Source: Arcicella rosea
GTDB taxonomy: Bacteria; Bacteroidota; Bacteroidia; Cytophagales; Spirosomataceae
Length of the DNA stretch: 64,000 nucleotides
Reading direction: 5' to 3'
Assembly: GCF_014204325.1 (NCBI RefSeq)
Contig: NZ_JACHKT010000008.1
Coordinates: 115,452-179,451, forward strand
Made by a program: the position numbers and the translations under genes. Each line of letters opens with the position of its first letter. Positions within the stretch are counted from its first letter, which is position 1. The notes beneath the pieces are model-generated. The model worked only from the letters and a program-made list of their open reading frames with translations. It was not told the DNA's origin and made no database searches. This document shows, in pieces, positions 36,001 through 44,997 of this stretch.

Positions 36001-37162
36001 TAAGCCCGCCACCGTCTGTTCCTATCCAAATATTGCCTTCATAATCGTTCTCTAAAGCCAATACGATATTATTATTCAAACTATTCTGCCCAATTCTATG
36101 CTTGTAGAGTGGAAATTTGCTTCCTGATTTTGGCAAATAGTTCACTCCTCCAGAGTATGTTCCTATCCAAATATTGCCAATATCATCTAGGTATAAACTA
36201 TAGACAGAATTATTGCTGAGGCTTGTATTATCATTAGCATCATTTACGATGGTTGTAAATGAATTATTTTTTCTATCATAAACACTAATTCCTCCATTTT
36301 CAGTACCTATCCAAAGATTTTTTTCTTCATCTTCCATGAAAGACAAAATATCATCCAAAGCTAGGCTGTTAGGATTCTTCGGGTTATGCTTGTAAGAAGT
36401 AAATGTATTGTTTGTTACATCAAATTTAGCAATACCTCCGCCTACTGTACCAACCCAAATATTATTTTCAAAATCATTATAAACGGTTTTTATAAAACTT
36501 GAAGGAACACTTTTAGGATTTTTAGGGTCATTAAAAAACTTTGTAAAACGCTTTGTTTCGGGATTGAACTTATTCAATCCATCTTGCGTAGCAACCCAAA
36601 TTTCATGATTTTTATCTTCGCAGATTTTAAAGATATAATCGTTACTTAGACTGTTTTGGTTATTGTCTTCATGTTTGAAAGTGACATACTTACCAGTTGT
36701 TGGGTTAAATAGGATTAGTCCAAAATTAGTACCAAGCCATAATCTCTTTTTACTATCTTGAAAAATATCTCTAACAATTAACCTTTTGTCTATTTTGATA
36801 GAATGTGTAAATACTTCTTTCTCACGGTCAAACTTATCTAAACCAATACCTGTTGCTACCCAAATGTTTTTATCAGTATCTTCCAAAACATCATATACAA
36901 GATTATCGCTTATTGTTTTATTGTTATCGGCTGAATGCTTGTAAATCGTAAAATTGTAAGCATCGAACTTATTAAGTCCTTCGCCAGTAGCAAACCACAT
37001 AAACCCTTTGCTATCTTTCATGATAGCTCTCACATGGCTTTGCGACAGCCCCTCGGTATTTGAAAACCTTTTAAAATGCGGAGATTTATAGGTTTGTGCA
37101 GAGATAGCTAGCCCAAACGGTAAGGTAAAAAGTATTGATATAAAAAACCTTGATAACATCAT
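33005..37162 (-). CDS. Hybrid sensor kinase with periplasmic propellers and two receiver domains
   Basis: The 1385-residue protein has a signal peptide ending ISAQ. About 14 propeller repeats with the pattern NIWIGT...GLNKFD (about residues 25-690, two seven-bladed propellers) follow, then a Y_Y_Y domain (about 700-800), one membrane segment (about 805-825) and a coiled coil. The HisKA domain has [14 protein letters not shown] (His about 872) and the HATPase has [13 protein letters not shown] and [10 protein letters not shown]. There are two receivers: REC1 ([25 protein letters not shown]) and REC2 ([24 protein letters not shown]). Unlike the Bacteroides polysaccharide-utilisation hybrids it ends without an AraC DNA-binding domain, so output must pass to another protein, perhaps an Hpt. 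The ligand is unknown; a glycan is a guess from the GH20 gene upstream. Confidence 0.94.
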   Translation of the reverse strand: MMLSRFFISILFTLPFGLAISAQTYKSPHFKRFSNTEGLSQSHVRAIMKDSKGFMWFATGEGLNKFDAYNFTIYKHSADNNKTISDNLVYDVLEDTDKNIWVATGIGLDKFDREKEVFTHSIKIDKRLIVRDIFQDSKKRLWLGTNFGLILFNPTTGKYVTFKHEDNNQNSLSNDYIFKICEDKNHEIWVATQDGLNKFNPETKRFTKFFNDPKNPKSVPSSFIKTVYNDFENNIWVGTVGGGIAKFDVTNNTFTSYKHNPKNPNSLALDDILSFMEDEEKNLWIGTENGGISVYDRKNNSFTTIVNDANDNTSLSNNSVYSLYLDDIGNIWIGTYSGGVNYLPKSGSKFPLYKHRIGQNSLNNNIVLALENDYEGNIWIGTDGGGLNKFNPRTKQFTAFKHQNNNPNSPSTDYIITVLEVEKNLLALGYHRGGIDLFNTKTGEFTHHLPVDNDINALSSKSVNIIIKDKKGNLWIGTWRGGLNYFDRQTKKFTQYINNPKDNSTLCDNVVSALWEDPKGNIWIGTDNGLDKFDIQTKKFIHYKHNPRQSNSLCDNLVNEITEFENGKLWIGTGSGLNIFDPNTNTFTKISEKDGLPNDVINGIVKDNDGFFWISTNKGISRFNYQNKTFKNYDISDGLQGNEFKTHSYLKTSDGKIYFGGQNGFNVFDPRKVIDNPFVPPVYITNFYIFNKAVEIGNKSPLANHINETKTIILDRKQSVFSFEFAALNYTLAEKNQYAYKLEGFDKEWSYIGNKRGATYTNLDPGNYVFRVKASNNDGLWNEDGIAINLIITPPFWMTLWFRFLVVLLVVSGAFAFYRYRIGIISIKKIQLEKEVKLRTAQLMQSTADERKARKEAEQANKAKSIFLATMSHEIRTPLNGIIGVASLLEETQLDEEQRNYSKTIHACGDDLLTVINDILDFSKIESGKMELEAKDFNLRVCIEEILDVFAVKAASLKLDLLCQIEADVPDQVVGDTLRLRQVLLNLVGNAIKFTEKGEIFIRVFMMKNEIGSPLQIGFQVIDTGIGIPADKIDRLFKAFSQVDSSTTRRYGGTGLGLVISEKLVNLMGGELSVESEFGEGATFTFSMQVSRSTAPEIVSPILPKAEFLQNKKVLVVDDNSTNRSILKGQLEQWKMIPLIASSGSEALEILENEKELSMVITDMQMPEMDGIQLALKIRSIQQKLPLMLLSSIADYQHKEYPDLFCSVLTKPVKQHILHKNVLTSLMINEDKALTDKTTTQPVVQKLANDFAERFPVSILVAEDNPMNQKFTLKVLSKLGYEADLAENGLLALEAFDKKHYDIVLMDLQMPVMDGLEASTKIRQNTGIIQPIIVAMTANMMNDCQEECDEAGMDDYLGKPFQLEAFVKLLEKWAGRIKENNTQEV

Positions 37163-37542
37163 TTTTTAATTCTTATAGTGGTTTGTCAAGCGTTTCTTCG
37201 CTGCTTTAATAAATGTTCTTGAAAAATTTCAAAAGACCATTTTAAGCGAGATAAGAATCTCTATTATACCCCTATTACAATAATCGGGCTAAAAATACGG
37301 ATTTCGAAAAAAATATTTCATTTTATCTTTAAGTCAGTCAGCATTGAACTATGAAAAAACTAATTTTTCACTTCACCATCCTCCGTGTTGTCGTATTTTA
37401 AATCGAACTAAATTTGTACAAACGAATAAAATTCTACTATTCTGCAAAAAATAATGTTTCACTATTCAAGTTAAATTAATTTTCTGAGAAAATAATCATT
37501 CTTGACTAATGAAACATTTATTTAATTTCAATCGTAAAAAAA
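37163..37542. other. Intergenic region with an imperfect inverted repeat
   Basis: 380 bp between the hexosaminidase stop and the hybrid kinase start. It holds an imperfect inverted repeat (37453-37470 / 37501-37518, 16 of 18 positions pairing) near the hexosaminidase end, possibly a terminator. No gene was seen. Confidence 0.45.
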
Positions 37543-39435
37543 TTATTGCTTAGTAGCTCTTTTTTCTAATTCTGCCCTTTTCAAAGTAATTAAATGACCA
37601 ATTGGTTTGTCTTTACGATAAGTGATTACTCTTAATGTGATAGCTCCTTCTGGTAGCTCAACGATTTTACTGTATTTTGTTGAAAAATTATCAGGCATCG
37701 TATCGTCAATGCTATAATAAATATCTAAATCAGATAATTCTGAGCCCAATTCCAAACTCAATTTATTATTCTTCAAAGTCGTTTTTACGATTGCATCATA
37801 GACTGCACGAGAATAATTTACTTGGGCAAGGTCTGCTCTATCAAATTGTGCTTCCATGCGTTTCGAGAAATTCTCCCAATTTTTTGAAGCTTTCGGCGAC
37901 CAATACACATCTGCCAAAGCCCAAACTCTTGGGTAAGACATATACTCTGCATAACGTAAATTTGGAATTTGCTCAGTCCAAAGGTTGGCTTGTCCACCCA
38001 AAATATACTTTGCCTCTACGCCATCTGGAACAGGTTCAAAACTATAACTTTTACTTACTCTCAAACCTGCATAGATTGGAGGGTCAACCGTATTATCGCC
38101 TTGGTTATAATCTATATAAGCAAAAGTTGTAGGTGTCATTACTACGTCGTGTCCTAATTTAGCAGCTTCAATTCCTCCTTTTATACCTCTCCAGCTCATT
38201 ACGGTTGCTTCTGGCGAAATTCCACCTTCTAAGATTTCATCCCAACCGATGAGTTTTTTACCTTTCGCTTTCAATATTTTCTCTAAGCGATTCATAAAAT
38301 AGCCCTGCAAATCTTCGACGTGATGAATTTTAAGTTTTCTCATCAATTCCTGACAACCTTCATCCGCTGCCCAAAAACCTTTATAGCACTCGTCACCACC
38401 TACGTGAATGTATTGATTGGGGAAAAGTGCTGCTACCTCGGTAAATACTTTATCCAAAAACTCATATACTTTTTCGTCCGAAGGATTCAAAGTATTTTCA
38501 TACAAAACCTTGAAAGTACCGTTTCCGTACCAATCAGCAATGGAAGCTCCCGGATTAACAAAAGTTTTTGGATTTTTATTACAACTTAATTCTGGGTATG
38601 CCGCAATTGCCGCCATGCTATGCCCCGGCACGTCGATTTCAGGTACAATTGTTACATTGCGTTCTTGTGCATAACGCACTACTTCTTTAATGTCTTCATG
38701 TGTATAAAAACCTCCTTCGGTAGCAGCCTCGCCTTCTTTCGGAATGGCACGGTCGCCAAAATGTCCTGAGCGAGGTACTCTGAACGCACCCACTTGCGTA
38801 AGTTTTGGTAAAGATTTGATTTCGATTCTCCAACCTTCATCATCTGTTAAATGCCAGTGAAAAGTATTGTATTTCATACGAGCCAATTGGTCGATGTACT
38901 TTTTTACGTCTTCTTTTGAAAAGAAATTACGGCTCACATCAAACATTACACCACGCCAAGCGAATCGTGGATAATCTGTAATTTTCACGGCTGGAATTGT
39001 CCAAGCCGTTTTAGCCAATTCTTTGCCTTCAATTTCTTTCGGTAATAATTGTACTAAAGTTTGAATGCCATAAAATAAACCAGCCGAAGTATTTGCCGAG
39101 ATATTTACACCTTTGGCATTCGATTCAAAAGTATAGCCTTCTTTACCGATTTTTTCGTTTGGTACGTCGTTGATATTTAATTGAATCGCTCCATTTTTTC
39201 CTTCTTGTACTTTCAAAGAAAAACCTGTTGGCATACTGATTTTTTGTGCCAACATTTCTGCCGTAGCACGCCCTTCTGCTTTGTTGAAAGTAATCACAGA
39301 AGATTTATTGAGCGTAAATACGCCGCTAAGTTCTATGATTTCAACGGGTTGGGGAATAATGTTTAAAGGAACTTTTTGAGCTTGAGCCGTGAAACCGACC
39401 GCCAGAGAAAGTAAAATCAACAATGATTTTTTCAT
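37543..39435 (-). CDS. Family 20 beta-N-acetylhexosaminidase
   Basis: The signal peptide ends FTAQAQ. Residues about 25-150 are the GH20b alpha/beta lead domain, and about 155-510 are the TIM barrel with the catalytic pair in HVGGDECYKGF (Asp348-Glu349; Glu is the acid/base and Asp orients the substrate acetamido group). Other active-site segments, RGVMFDVSRNFF, FHWHLTDDEGWRIE and EIDVPGHSMA, are intact. About 530-630 is a small C-terminal beta domain (chitobiase/FN3-like). It cleaves terminal GlcNAc or GalNAc from glycans such as chitin oligomers, probably in the periplasm or outside. It is monocistronic and divergent from the six-hairpin glycosidase. Confidence 0.95.
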   Translation of the reverse strand: MKKSLLILLSLAVGFTAQAQKVPLNIIPQPVEIIELSGVFTLNKSSVITFNKAEGRATAEMLAQKISMPTGFSLKVQEGKNGAIQLNINDVPNEKIGKEGYTFESNAKGVNISANTSAGLFYGIQTLVQLLPKEIEGKELAKTAWTIPAVKITDYPRFAWRGVMFDVSRNFFSKEDVKKYIDQLARMKYNTFHWHLTDDEGWRIEIKSLPKLTQVGAFRVPRSGHFGDRAIPKEGEAATEGGFYTHEDIKEVVRYAQERNVTIVPEIDVPGHSMAAIAAYPELSCNKNPKTFVNPGASIADWYGNGTFKVLYENTLNPSDEKVYEFLDKVFTEVAALFPNQYIHVGGDECYKGFWAADEGCQELMRKLKIHHVEDLQGYFMNRLEKILKAKGKKLIGWDEILEGGISPEATVMSWRGIKGGIEAAKLGHDVVMTPTTFAYIDYNQGDNTVDPPIYAGLRVSKSYSFEPVPDGVEAKYILGGQANLWTEQIPNLRYAEYMSYPRVWALADVYWSPKASKNWENFSKRMEAQFDRADLAQVNYSRAVYDAIVKTTLKNNKLSLELGSELSDLDIYYSIDDTMPDNFSTKYSKIVELPEGAITLRVITYRKDKPIGHLITLKRAELEKRATKQ

Positions 39436-39649
39436 CGGGAATATAGTTTTTGTTGTGACAAAGTTTTACTAAATACAATTATACCATTTTTCAGGACGGA
39501 TTCCTTACAGAGTATGGTATTTTACTTGAGAAATTTCCCTTATTTTGTTTACAAATTTTCTATTATTTATACAAAAAAATACCCTGAATTGTCTGTAATT
39601 CAACAATAAATAATAGCATTGCTCTTCCATTTTTATAAATAAATAATCC

Positions 39650-42082
39650 ATGAAACTTTTCAAGAACACAGTACTTATACCCGCAGGATTTGCTTTATTA
39701 AGCATTTTTCTCACGGATTGCAGTCAAAAAACTTCCTCGAATCTTAGCTTATCAAAAGCTCTTTCCACAGTAGAAAGTATCAAAGGACGCAAAGAATATT
39801 TGAATTCTCCTTATGTGACGGCTGGTGATAGACTTTACATAATTGGGCATCAAAACGGACAATTTCCAGATTTGGGCTGGCACGTTACAGGCGAAATGGG
39901 TGGCATTTGGAATCATCCGATAAAATTAATGGATGGTTTTACAGCTACGATTTCCGAAAATGGAAATACTGTTTGTTTGTCGCAAGCGGATGAATTTGTG
40001 AATTTTCCCTTTGCGAACAAACTTACTTATCAATCGCCAATAAAAGGTTTGTCAGTTGAACGATTTCAGTTTGTACCAGACGGACAAGAAGCCGCCGTTA
40101 TCGAATACACTTTTCATAATACCGAAGCAGTCAGCAAAACATTCACGTTTACTTTTGAAGGCTACACAGATTTACGTCCGACTTGGTTAGGTGAAAGAAC
40201 CAACATGATTGACGGAAAAGACGAAGCCACTTGGGACGAAACTACCAAAACTTGGGTTGCAAAAGATGCCCTCAACGACTGGTTTGTGATGTTTGGTGGG
40301 GCAAATGCTGAAAAAGTAAATTCATCTGAAAAAGCCAATTGCGATTATACTCCACAAGGTCAAGGTTGTCGAGCAGCCTTGAAATTTACTTTTACGATTC
40401 CTGCCAACAGTTCCAAAACCTTGCCTATTACCATTGCAGGTTCGTATCAGTCAGCTCAAAAAATGAAAGATACTTATCGTTTTGTACAAGCCAATACCCA
40501 TAAATTATTGGCAGAAAAAAAAGCACGTTATGAAAGTATCGAACAAAAAACTCGTTTGACGATTCCCGATAAAAAACTTGAACAGGCTTTTCGTTGGGTG
40601 AAGTACGATACCGATTGGCTGATTCGTGATGTACCCGAAATTGGTCGTGGACTTTCAGCAGGTTTGCCCGATTATCCGTGGTGGTTTGGGGTAGATGGAG
40701 AGTACGCTTTGCAAGGTTTAATTGCCACAGGTAGAAAAGATGAAGTATATAGTGCGATAGATTTGATTCATAAATTGTCAGAAAAAGCGAGCGGCAATGG
40801 CAAAATTCTGCATGAAGTTTCTACGAATGGAGCTGTTTTTAATGATGGAAACGTCAATGAAACACCACAATTTGCTTCTTTGATTTATAAAGTATATCAA
40901 TGGACAGGCGACAAAGAATTTTTAGCAAAGTATTTTCCAACGATAAAAAAAGGCTTGAATTGGTTGATGACCAAAAATGATGCAAACGGAAATTTATTTC
41001 CTGATGGTTTTGGAATGATGGAAATCCACGGGATGAATTCTGAAATGATTGACGTGGCTGTTTATACTCAAAAAGCTTTTGCCGATGCCGCTGAAATGGC
41101 AAAAGTAATGGGCGAAAATACGTTGGCAAAAGAGTACGCCGAAAAAGCCTTGTTGATTCGTCAGAAAATTAATAAAGATTTTTGGGTGGCAGATGCCAAT
41201 TCCTTTGCCGACTTTATCGGAACAAGAGAACAAGCCTTGCATTTGGTGGACGATGCCATCATCAGAGCCGATACTTTAAAGAAACCTTGGGCAGTAGAAG
41301 AATTGAAAACAGCCAAAAATAAAATTGAAGCCTTACCTAAGGGTGCTTCACAAGGCTTTGTTTTGCACCACAATTGGGTGGTGAATACGCCAATGGAAAT
41401 GGGCATTGCTGATACTGATAAAGCCATTATCGCCTTGAATACAGCCAGTAAATTTGTAAGTCCTTTCGGCGTTTTTGTAACTGGAATCGACCGTGACGAA
41501 ACGGCTGGAAAAGATGAAATGCCAACTTCGCTCAATCGTAAAATCTTTACTTATACAGGTGCAGTAATGACCTTGCCGACAGGAGTTTTGGCGATTTCAG
41601 AAAATAATTATGGTCGCCCAGATGCGGCTTTGGGTTATTTGAACCGTATGACAAAATCTTTCAGTTTTGCTTTGCCCGGTTCTATTTATGAAGTATCGCC
41701 CGATTATGGTATGGTGGCTCAGGCTTGGAATTTATACAGTTTTGGCGTACCGATTGTACAGCAATTCTTTGGAATTCAGCCTAATGCGGCAGAAAAAACG
41801 ATTGTGATTCAGCCACAAATGCCGAGTACTTGGGATAATGCAAGTTTAGAAAACGTTAGCGTTGGCGATAATGAAATTTCTATTTATTATCAAAAAAATG
41901 GAAAATCTATTACGCTAACAATTGAACAAAGTAAAGCCGATTGGAAACTCATTTTAGCTTTTCCGAAAGGAAAATATCAGCAAGTCATAGTAAACGGAGA
42001 AAAGGTAAAAACAACAAGCGATATAAAGCTTGATTACATTGAAAGCAAACAAAAAAGTATCAAATTAAACGCAACTGAATAA
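39650..42082 (+). CDS. Envelope-associated six-hairpin glycosidase (glycogen-debranching-like)
   Basis: The 810-residue protein has an N-terminal signal with Cys24 in LTDCSQKTSS, possibly a lipoprotein site, although Asp at -1 is unusual. Residues about 45-290 form a beta-sandwich; about 300-690 show alternating helices typical of an (alpha/alpha)6 barrel, with acidic, aromatic motifs DYPWWFGVDGEYALQG, GMMEIHGMNSEMIDVAVYTQ and ISENNYGRPDAALGYL. About 700-800 is a small C-terminal beta domain. This order resembles bacterial GH63/GH15-like and amylo-alpha-1,6-glucosidase-type proteins acting on alpha-glucans; the exact family and substrate are not certain. It is followed by a bidirectional terminator. 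Confidence 0.78.
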   Translation: MKLFKNTVLIPAGFALLSIFLTDCSQKTSSNLSLSKALSTVESIKGRKEYLNSPYVTAGDRLYIIGHQNGQFPDLGWHVTGEMGGIWNHPIKLMDGFTATISENGNTVCLSQADEFVNFPFANKLTYQSPIKGLSVERFQFVPDGQEAAVIEYTFHNTEAVSKTFTFTFEGYTDLRPTWLGERTNMIDGKDEATWDETTKTWVAKDALNDWFVMFGGANAEKVNSSEKANCDYTPQGQGCRAALKFTFTIPANSSKTLPITIAGSYQSAQKMKDTYRFVQANTHKLLAEKKARYESIEQKTRLTIPDKKLEQAFRWVKYDTDWLIRDVPEIGRGLSAGLPDYPWWFGVDGEYALQGLIATGRKDEVYSAIDLIHKLSEKASGNGKILHEVSTNGAVFNDGNVNETPQFASLIYKVYQWTGDKEFLAKYFPTIKKGLNWLMTKNDANGNLFPDGFGMMEIHGMNSEMIDVAVYTQKAFADAAEMAKVMGENTLAKEYAEKALLIRQKINKDFWVADANSFADFIGTREQALHLVDDAIIRADTLKKPWAVEELKTAKNKIEALPKGASQGFVLHHNWVVNTPMEMGIADTDKAIIALNTASKFVSPFGVFVTGIDRDETAGKDEMPTSLNRKIFTYTGAVMTLPTGVLAISENNYGRPDAALGYLNRMTKSFSFALPGSIYEVSPDYGMVAQAWNLYSFGVPIVQQFFGIQPNAAEKTIVIQPQMPSTWDNASLENVSVGDNEISIYYQKNGKSITLTIEQSKADWKLILAFPKGKYQQVIVNGEKVKTTSDIKLDYIESKQKSIKLNATE

Positions 42083-42087
42083 ACAAA

Positions 42088-42125
42088 AACGCTTTGTCTT
42101 TGAGTAATCAAGGACAAAGCGTTAT
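42088..42125. terminator. Bidirectional terminator
   Basis: Perfect 11-bp stem (AACGCTTTGTC/GACAAAGCGTT), 14-nt loop, short A- and T-rich flanks, between convergent genes. Confidence 0.75.
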
Positions 42126-42147
42126 TCCAATATAGTAAAATCAACTA

Positions 42148-42843
42148 TTATAAAGGATATTTTGAAGAGTAATAACCCACAAATTTCCAAAGTTCTTGAA
42201 TATCATCTCCCAAAACTGGATAAGGTGCATAATGCTCATTAGTTGATTTCAGCACCAATACATTCATCTCAGCTAAATAATTAAACACTTTTTTAAGTAC
42301 TATCCCTTCACTCCTAGTCACTACCACACAAACCGTTCCATCTTTCACGGCTTTCCAATTTTCGATATACTCTGCAAATACTAAAGAACCCTCTCTTAAA
42401 GGAAGCATTGAATCTCCTTGAATCGGGAAAACTCTATACTTTTTATCTTTCGCTAAAAAAGGCACATTAAAAACTGGCAAATTACTGATGTAGTCCAAAT
42501 CTCCATAGCCATTTACATAACCAGCCACTGCTTTGATAGGCACATATTCTATATTATCTTCATTATCAACGCTAACCGTAGTGGTCAAAATTCTCAAGCG
42601 TTCTTCTTGTTTGGGTTCAGGTCTTTTTACTGAAAGGTCAGTCTTCAATAATTCATCAATATTAACATTAAAATACTCCGACAATTTAACCAAATCAGTA
42701 TAGCGAGGTTCAGCCCTGCCGCTTTCATAAGAACCCAAAGTTGACTTTTTAATCATTAATTCATCAGCCATTTTCTCTTGTGAAACCTTACCTTCGAGGC
42801 TTTTGCGTAAAAATTGTAGATTTTGACTAAAAAAAGTATCCAT
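42148..42843 (-). CDS. XRE-type repressor with LexA/CI-like S24 peptidase domain
   Basis: Residues about 8-65 are a helix-turn-helix of the XRE type (SQEKMADELMIKKSTLGSYE). Residues about 100-225 are an S24 domain with Ser145 in FPIQGDSMLPLREGS and Lys184 in IVLKKVF, spaced as in LexA. An Ala-Gly pair in VPIKAVAGYVNGYG (about residue 105-110) sits where LexA-type self-cleavage takes place. So this may be a DNA-damage-cleavable repressor like phage CI, ImmR-like or a second LexA. Two copies of a TATTC-N5-GAATA-like site lie just upstream, suggesting self-repression. The divergent neighbour is a 57-codon gene. No phage genes are nearby. Confidence 0.9.
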   Translation of the reverse strand: MDTFFSQNLQFLRKSLEGKVSQEKMADELMIKKSTLGSYESGRAEPRYTDLVKLSEYFNVNIDELLKTDLSVKRPEPKQEERLRILTTTVSVDNEDNIEYVPIKAVAGYVNGYGDLDYISNLPVFNVPFLAKDKKYRVFPIQGDSMLPLREGSLVFAEYIENWKAVKDGTVCVVVTRSEGIVLKKVFNYLAEMNVLVLKSTNEHYAPYPVLGDDIQELWKFVGYYSSKYPL

Positions 42844-42885
42844 AAATTTGGTTTTTAATTTTTATTTTGAGTAAATTTATTCATC

Positions 42886-42945
42886 AAATCAAAACGAATA
42901 TGTTTTGTAAAAATATAAAATTTAGTCAAATATTCAAAACGAATA
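42886..42945. promoter_or_regulatory. Candidate operators of the XRE-S24 repressor
   Basis: TATTC-AAAAC-GAATA at 42931-42945 is a perfect 5+5 palindrome. The same right-hand CAAAACGAATA recurs at 42890-42900 with a decayed left half. Centres are 45 bp apart and 43-103 bp upstream of the repressor start, a normal layout for self-regulation. Confidence 0.55.
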
Positions 42946-43107
42946 CTTTTTTTAATCGTAAAATGTTTATTTGACACGTTTTCAAAGGAAATCTTAGCGA
43001 AAAAGGAATTGAAGGGATATTTAGATTTCGTAGAATAATCAAAGATTTTAACAGTAATTATTTTAATCAATCCATAAACTTCTTGCAAAAGAAAAGATTC
43101 CAAGGTC

Positions 43108-43281
43108 ATGAAAACTAAAACTAAACTTTTCACTTCTTACGATTTAATCAAAGCAATAGAAAGAGCAGCCAATTTTATTGATGCAGGTAATCATCAAGTT
43201 GTATTAGATAAATCAGAAGTATTGCCTGATAAAAAAGGTTATAGAGTAACGATTAAATATCATTCCTTTGCTCGTAACTAA
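43108..43281 (+). CDS. Small protein, 57 residues, divergent from the repressor
   Basis: An ATG-started frame (MKTKTKLFTSYDLIKAIERA...) ends at TAA 43281. Composition is protein-like: a predicted helix (SYDLIKAIERAANFI) followed by two beta-like segments (HQVVLDKSEVL, GYRVTIKYH). It is basic at both ends and has no membrane segment. Placed divergently from an XRE-S24 repressor, it could be repressor-controlled. No family recognised. Confidence 0.6.
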   Translation: MKTKTKLFTSYDLIKAIERAANFIDAGNHQVVLDKSEVLPDKKGYRVTIKYHSFARN

Positions 43282-43343
43282 GCTCAGATTATGTTTTAAT
43301 ACAATCATAATTTGTATTTAGATAATCAGGTTTTAAAGTAAAT

Positions 43344-43351
43344 TACTTTTG
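43344..43351 (+). promoter_or_regulatory. -7 box upstream of the GDPD gene
   Basis: TACTTTTG fits the Bacteroidota -7 consensus TAnnTTTG, 39 bp before the start at 43390. No clear -33 box at the right distance. Confidence 0.4.
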
Positions 43352-43389
43352 TTTTCTCAAACATCAATAATTTACCTTTCAACAGACTG

Positions 43390-44280
43390 ATGAAAAAATA
43401 CATTTCACTAACATTTTGCATATTATTCGTCTATACACAAATGTTTGCTCAAGATTTCGACCTTGAAGGACATCGTGGTGCAAGAGGATTAATGCCCGAA
43501 AATACCATTCCAGCTTTCAAAAAAGCTTTGGATTTGGGTGTTACCACCTTAGAAATGGACGTTTGTATTTCTAAAGATAAAAAAGTCGTGGTTTCGCACG
43601 AACCTTATATGAATGCTTTGTACGCAACCAAACCCAACGGCTTGGAAGTAACAAAAGCCGAAGAAGCAAGCTTGAATTTGTATCAAATGACTTACCCCCA
43701 AATCAAGCAATTTGATACAGGTAAACGTGGGAATGCCTTGTTTCCTGAACAGGAAAAAGTAGCAACGCACAAGCCTTTATTATCGGAGACGATTAAAGCC
43801 TGCGAAGCTTATATCAAAGAAAAAGGCTTGAAAGCCGTTCGATATAATATTGAAATTAAATCGGAAGAAAAAGAGTATGGAATTTCTCAACCTGAAACGG
43901 TTGAAGAATTTTCTAATTTGGTTTATCAAGAAATCATTAAGTATTTACCCGCCAACAGCGTCATTTTACAAAGTTTTGATTTTAATGTGTTAAAATTCTG
44001 GCACAAACAGATTGAAACCAAACAATATCAAAACATTGCCCTTTCTGCTTTGGACGAAAAAACTAATCCAGAAAAAGCTTTTGAAGAATTAGGCTTTTTA
44101 CCAAGTTTTTATAGTCCATATTACAAAACACTCACCAAAGAACAAGTACAATTTTGCCATGAAAAAAATGTGAAGGTTGTACCTTGGACGGTCAATACTT
44201 TGGAAGATATGAAAAAAATAAAAGCTACTGGCGTTGACGGTTTAATTACCGATTATCCAAACCGTGCGAAAGATTTATAA
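43390..44280 (+). CDS. Secreted glycerophosphodiester phosphodiesterase
   Basis: A signal peptide (ending QMFAQ) is followed by a GDPD TIM barrel that starts with the catalytic segment EGHRGARGLMPENTIPAF, then LEMDVCISKDKKVVVSHEP with metal-binding Glu/Asp and the catalytic His, and NIEIKSEEK. The end, VPWTVNTLEDMKKIKATGVDGLITDYP, is the standard barrel closure. It hydrolyses glycerophosphodiesters to glycerol-3-phosphate and an alcohol in the periplasm. At 296 residues it is a normal size. It is monocistronic with a terminator shared with the convergent gene. Confidence 0.95.
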   Translation: MKKYISLTFCILFVYTQMFAQDFDLEGHRGARGLMPENTIPAFKKALDLGVTTLEMDVCISKDKKVVVSHEPYMNALYATKPNGLEVTKAEEASLNLYQMTYPQIKQFDTGKRGNALFPEQEKVATHKPLLSETIKACEAYIKEKGLKAVRYNIEIKSEEKEYGISQPETVEEFSNLVYQEIIKYLPANSVILQSFDFNVLKFWHKQIETKQYQNIALSALDEKTNPEKAFEELGFLPSFYSPYYKTLTKEQVQFCHEKNVKVVPWTVNTLEDMKKIKATGVDGLITDYPNRAKDL

Positions 44281-44300
44281 TTTAACTTCTGAATATCCTC

Positions 44301-44342
44301 ATAACAAAATAGCTCGGTGGATGCCGAGCTATTTTTGTTATA
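44301..44342. terminator. Bidirectional terminator
   Basis: Stem AACAAAATAGCTCGG/CCGAGCTATTTTTGTT with a 6-nt loop and T-tracts on both strands, between convergent GDPD and the hypothetical gene. Confidence 0.88.
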
Positions 44343-44354
44343 AGTATTTAATAC

Positions 44355-44861
44355 CTAAGCGAATTGAAATGCTTCTTCTTGTTTGAGTGAAACCTCTTTA
44401 GGTTCTTCATTCATAAACGATAAATCTATTTTTACTTTCGGAAGTAACTCATCTTCTAGCAATCTTGCCCACTCGTTCATATAAAGGACAACATCTTTAC
44501 AAACGTTGTGATGTAATTCATAACGCTTTTCAACAGGAATTCTAGCCAAAACTTTTTTATCAGAAAGGCGTTCCAAGTTTTGTAAATCACTTGTTGTCAA
44601 ACCATAATTCAATAAATCAGCGATGAGTAAATCCATAGGCAAACCACTTGTCGGGCAGAACTCCTCTACCTGTTCACGCCAGTCGCCACGTCCTTGCATG
44701 GCAAATTGATGGATTTCGGCTTTAGTCAATTTCGTAAGTTCTTGCGCTAAATTTCCGCAATTACAACTACCCATGTGTCCCCATTGATAAGTTGCACCCT
44801 TCGCCAACTTCTCAGCCGTTCTACGAAGAGCATTGATTAATTCTGCATTTGCGTGTGCCAT
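44355..44861 (-). CDS. Conserved hypothetical protein
   Basis: A soluble 168-residue protein, largely helical, without a signal peptide. Notable features are a Cys/Gly motif (WGHMGSCNCGNLAQELTKL, residues about 27-45), several His/Asp/Glu and Cys residues (FCPTSGLP, HHNVCKDVVLYMNEW), and a charged C-terminus. The CxC and further Cys/His could bind a metal, but no family is recognised. It is monocistronic; the divergent neighbour is the AAA-HNH pair, 136 bp away. Confidence 0.75.
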   Translation of the reverse strand: MAHANAELINALRRTAEKLAKGATYQWGHMGSCNCGNLAQELTKLTKAEIHQFAMQGRGDWREQVEEFCPTSGLPMDLLIADLLNYGLTTSDLQNLERLSDKKVLARIPVEKRYELHHNVCKDVVLYMNEWARLLEDELLPKVKIDLSFMNEEPKEVSLKQEEAFQFA

Positions 44862-44937
44862 GTTGATATGTTTTTAATTTTGTTAAAATCTATTCTAAGA
44901 TAAACATTTTCTAATGCGAGGATAACCTATCGTGCAA

Positions 44938-44968
44938 TAAATTTGTTTTAGACTTGCTTTTAAATTTG
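44938..44968 (+). promoter_or_regulatory. Promoter of the AAA-HNH pair
   Basis: Two TAAATTTG boxes (44938-44945 and 44961-44968) match TAnnTTTG; the second has TTTG 15 bp upstream and lies 29 bp before the ATG of the ATPase gene. Confidence 0.45.
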
Positions 44969-44997
44969 TAATTTCGGTAAAACAAAAATCTATAACC

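Noticed and set aside
42855..43133. 92-codon minus-strand ORF upstream of the repressor
   Set aside because: It covers the operator region and overlaps the better-supported 57-codon gene on the other strand; Phe/Lys/Ile composition is that of AT-rich noncoding DNA.
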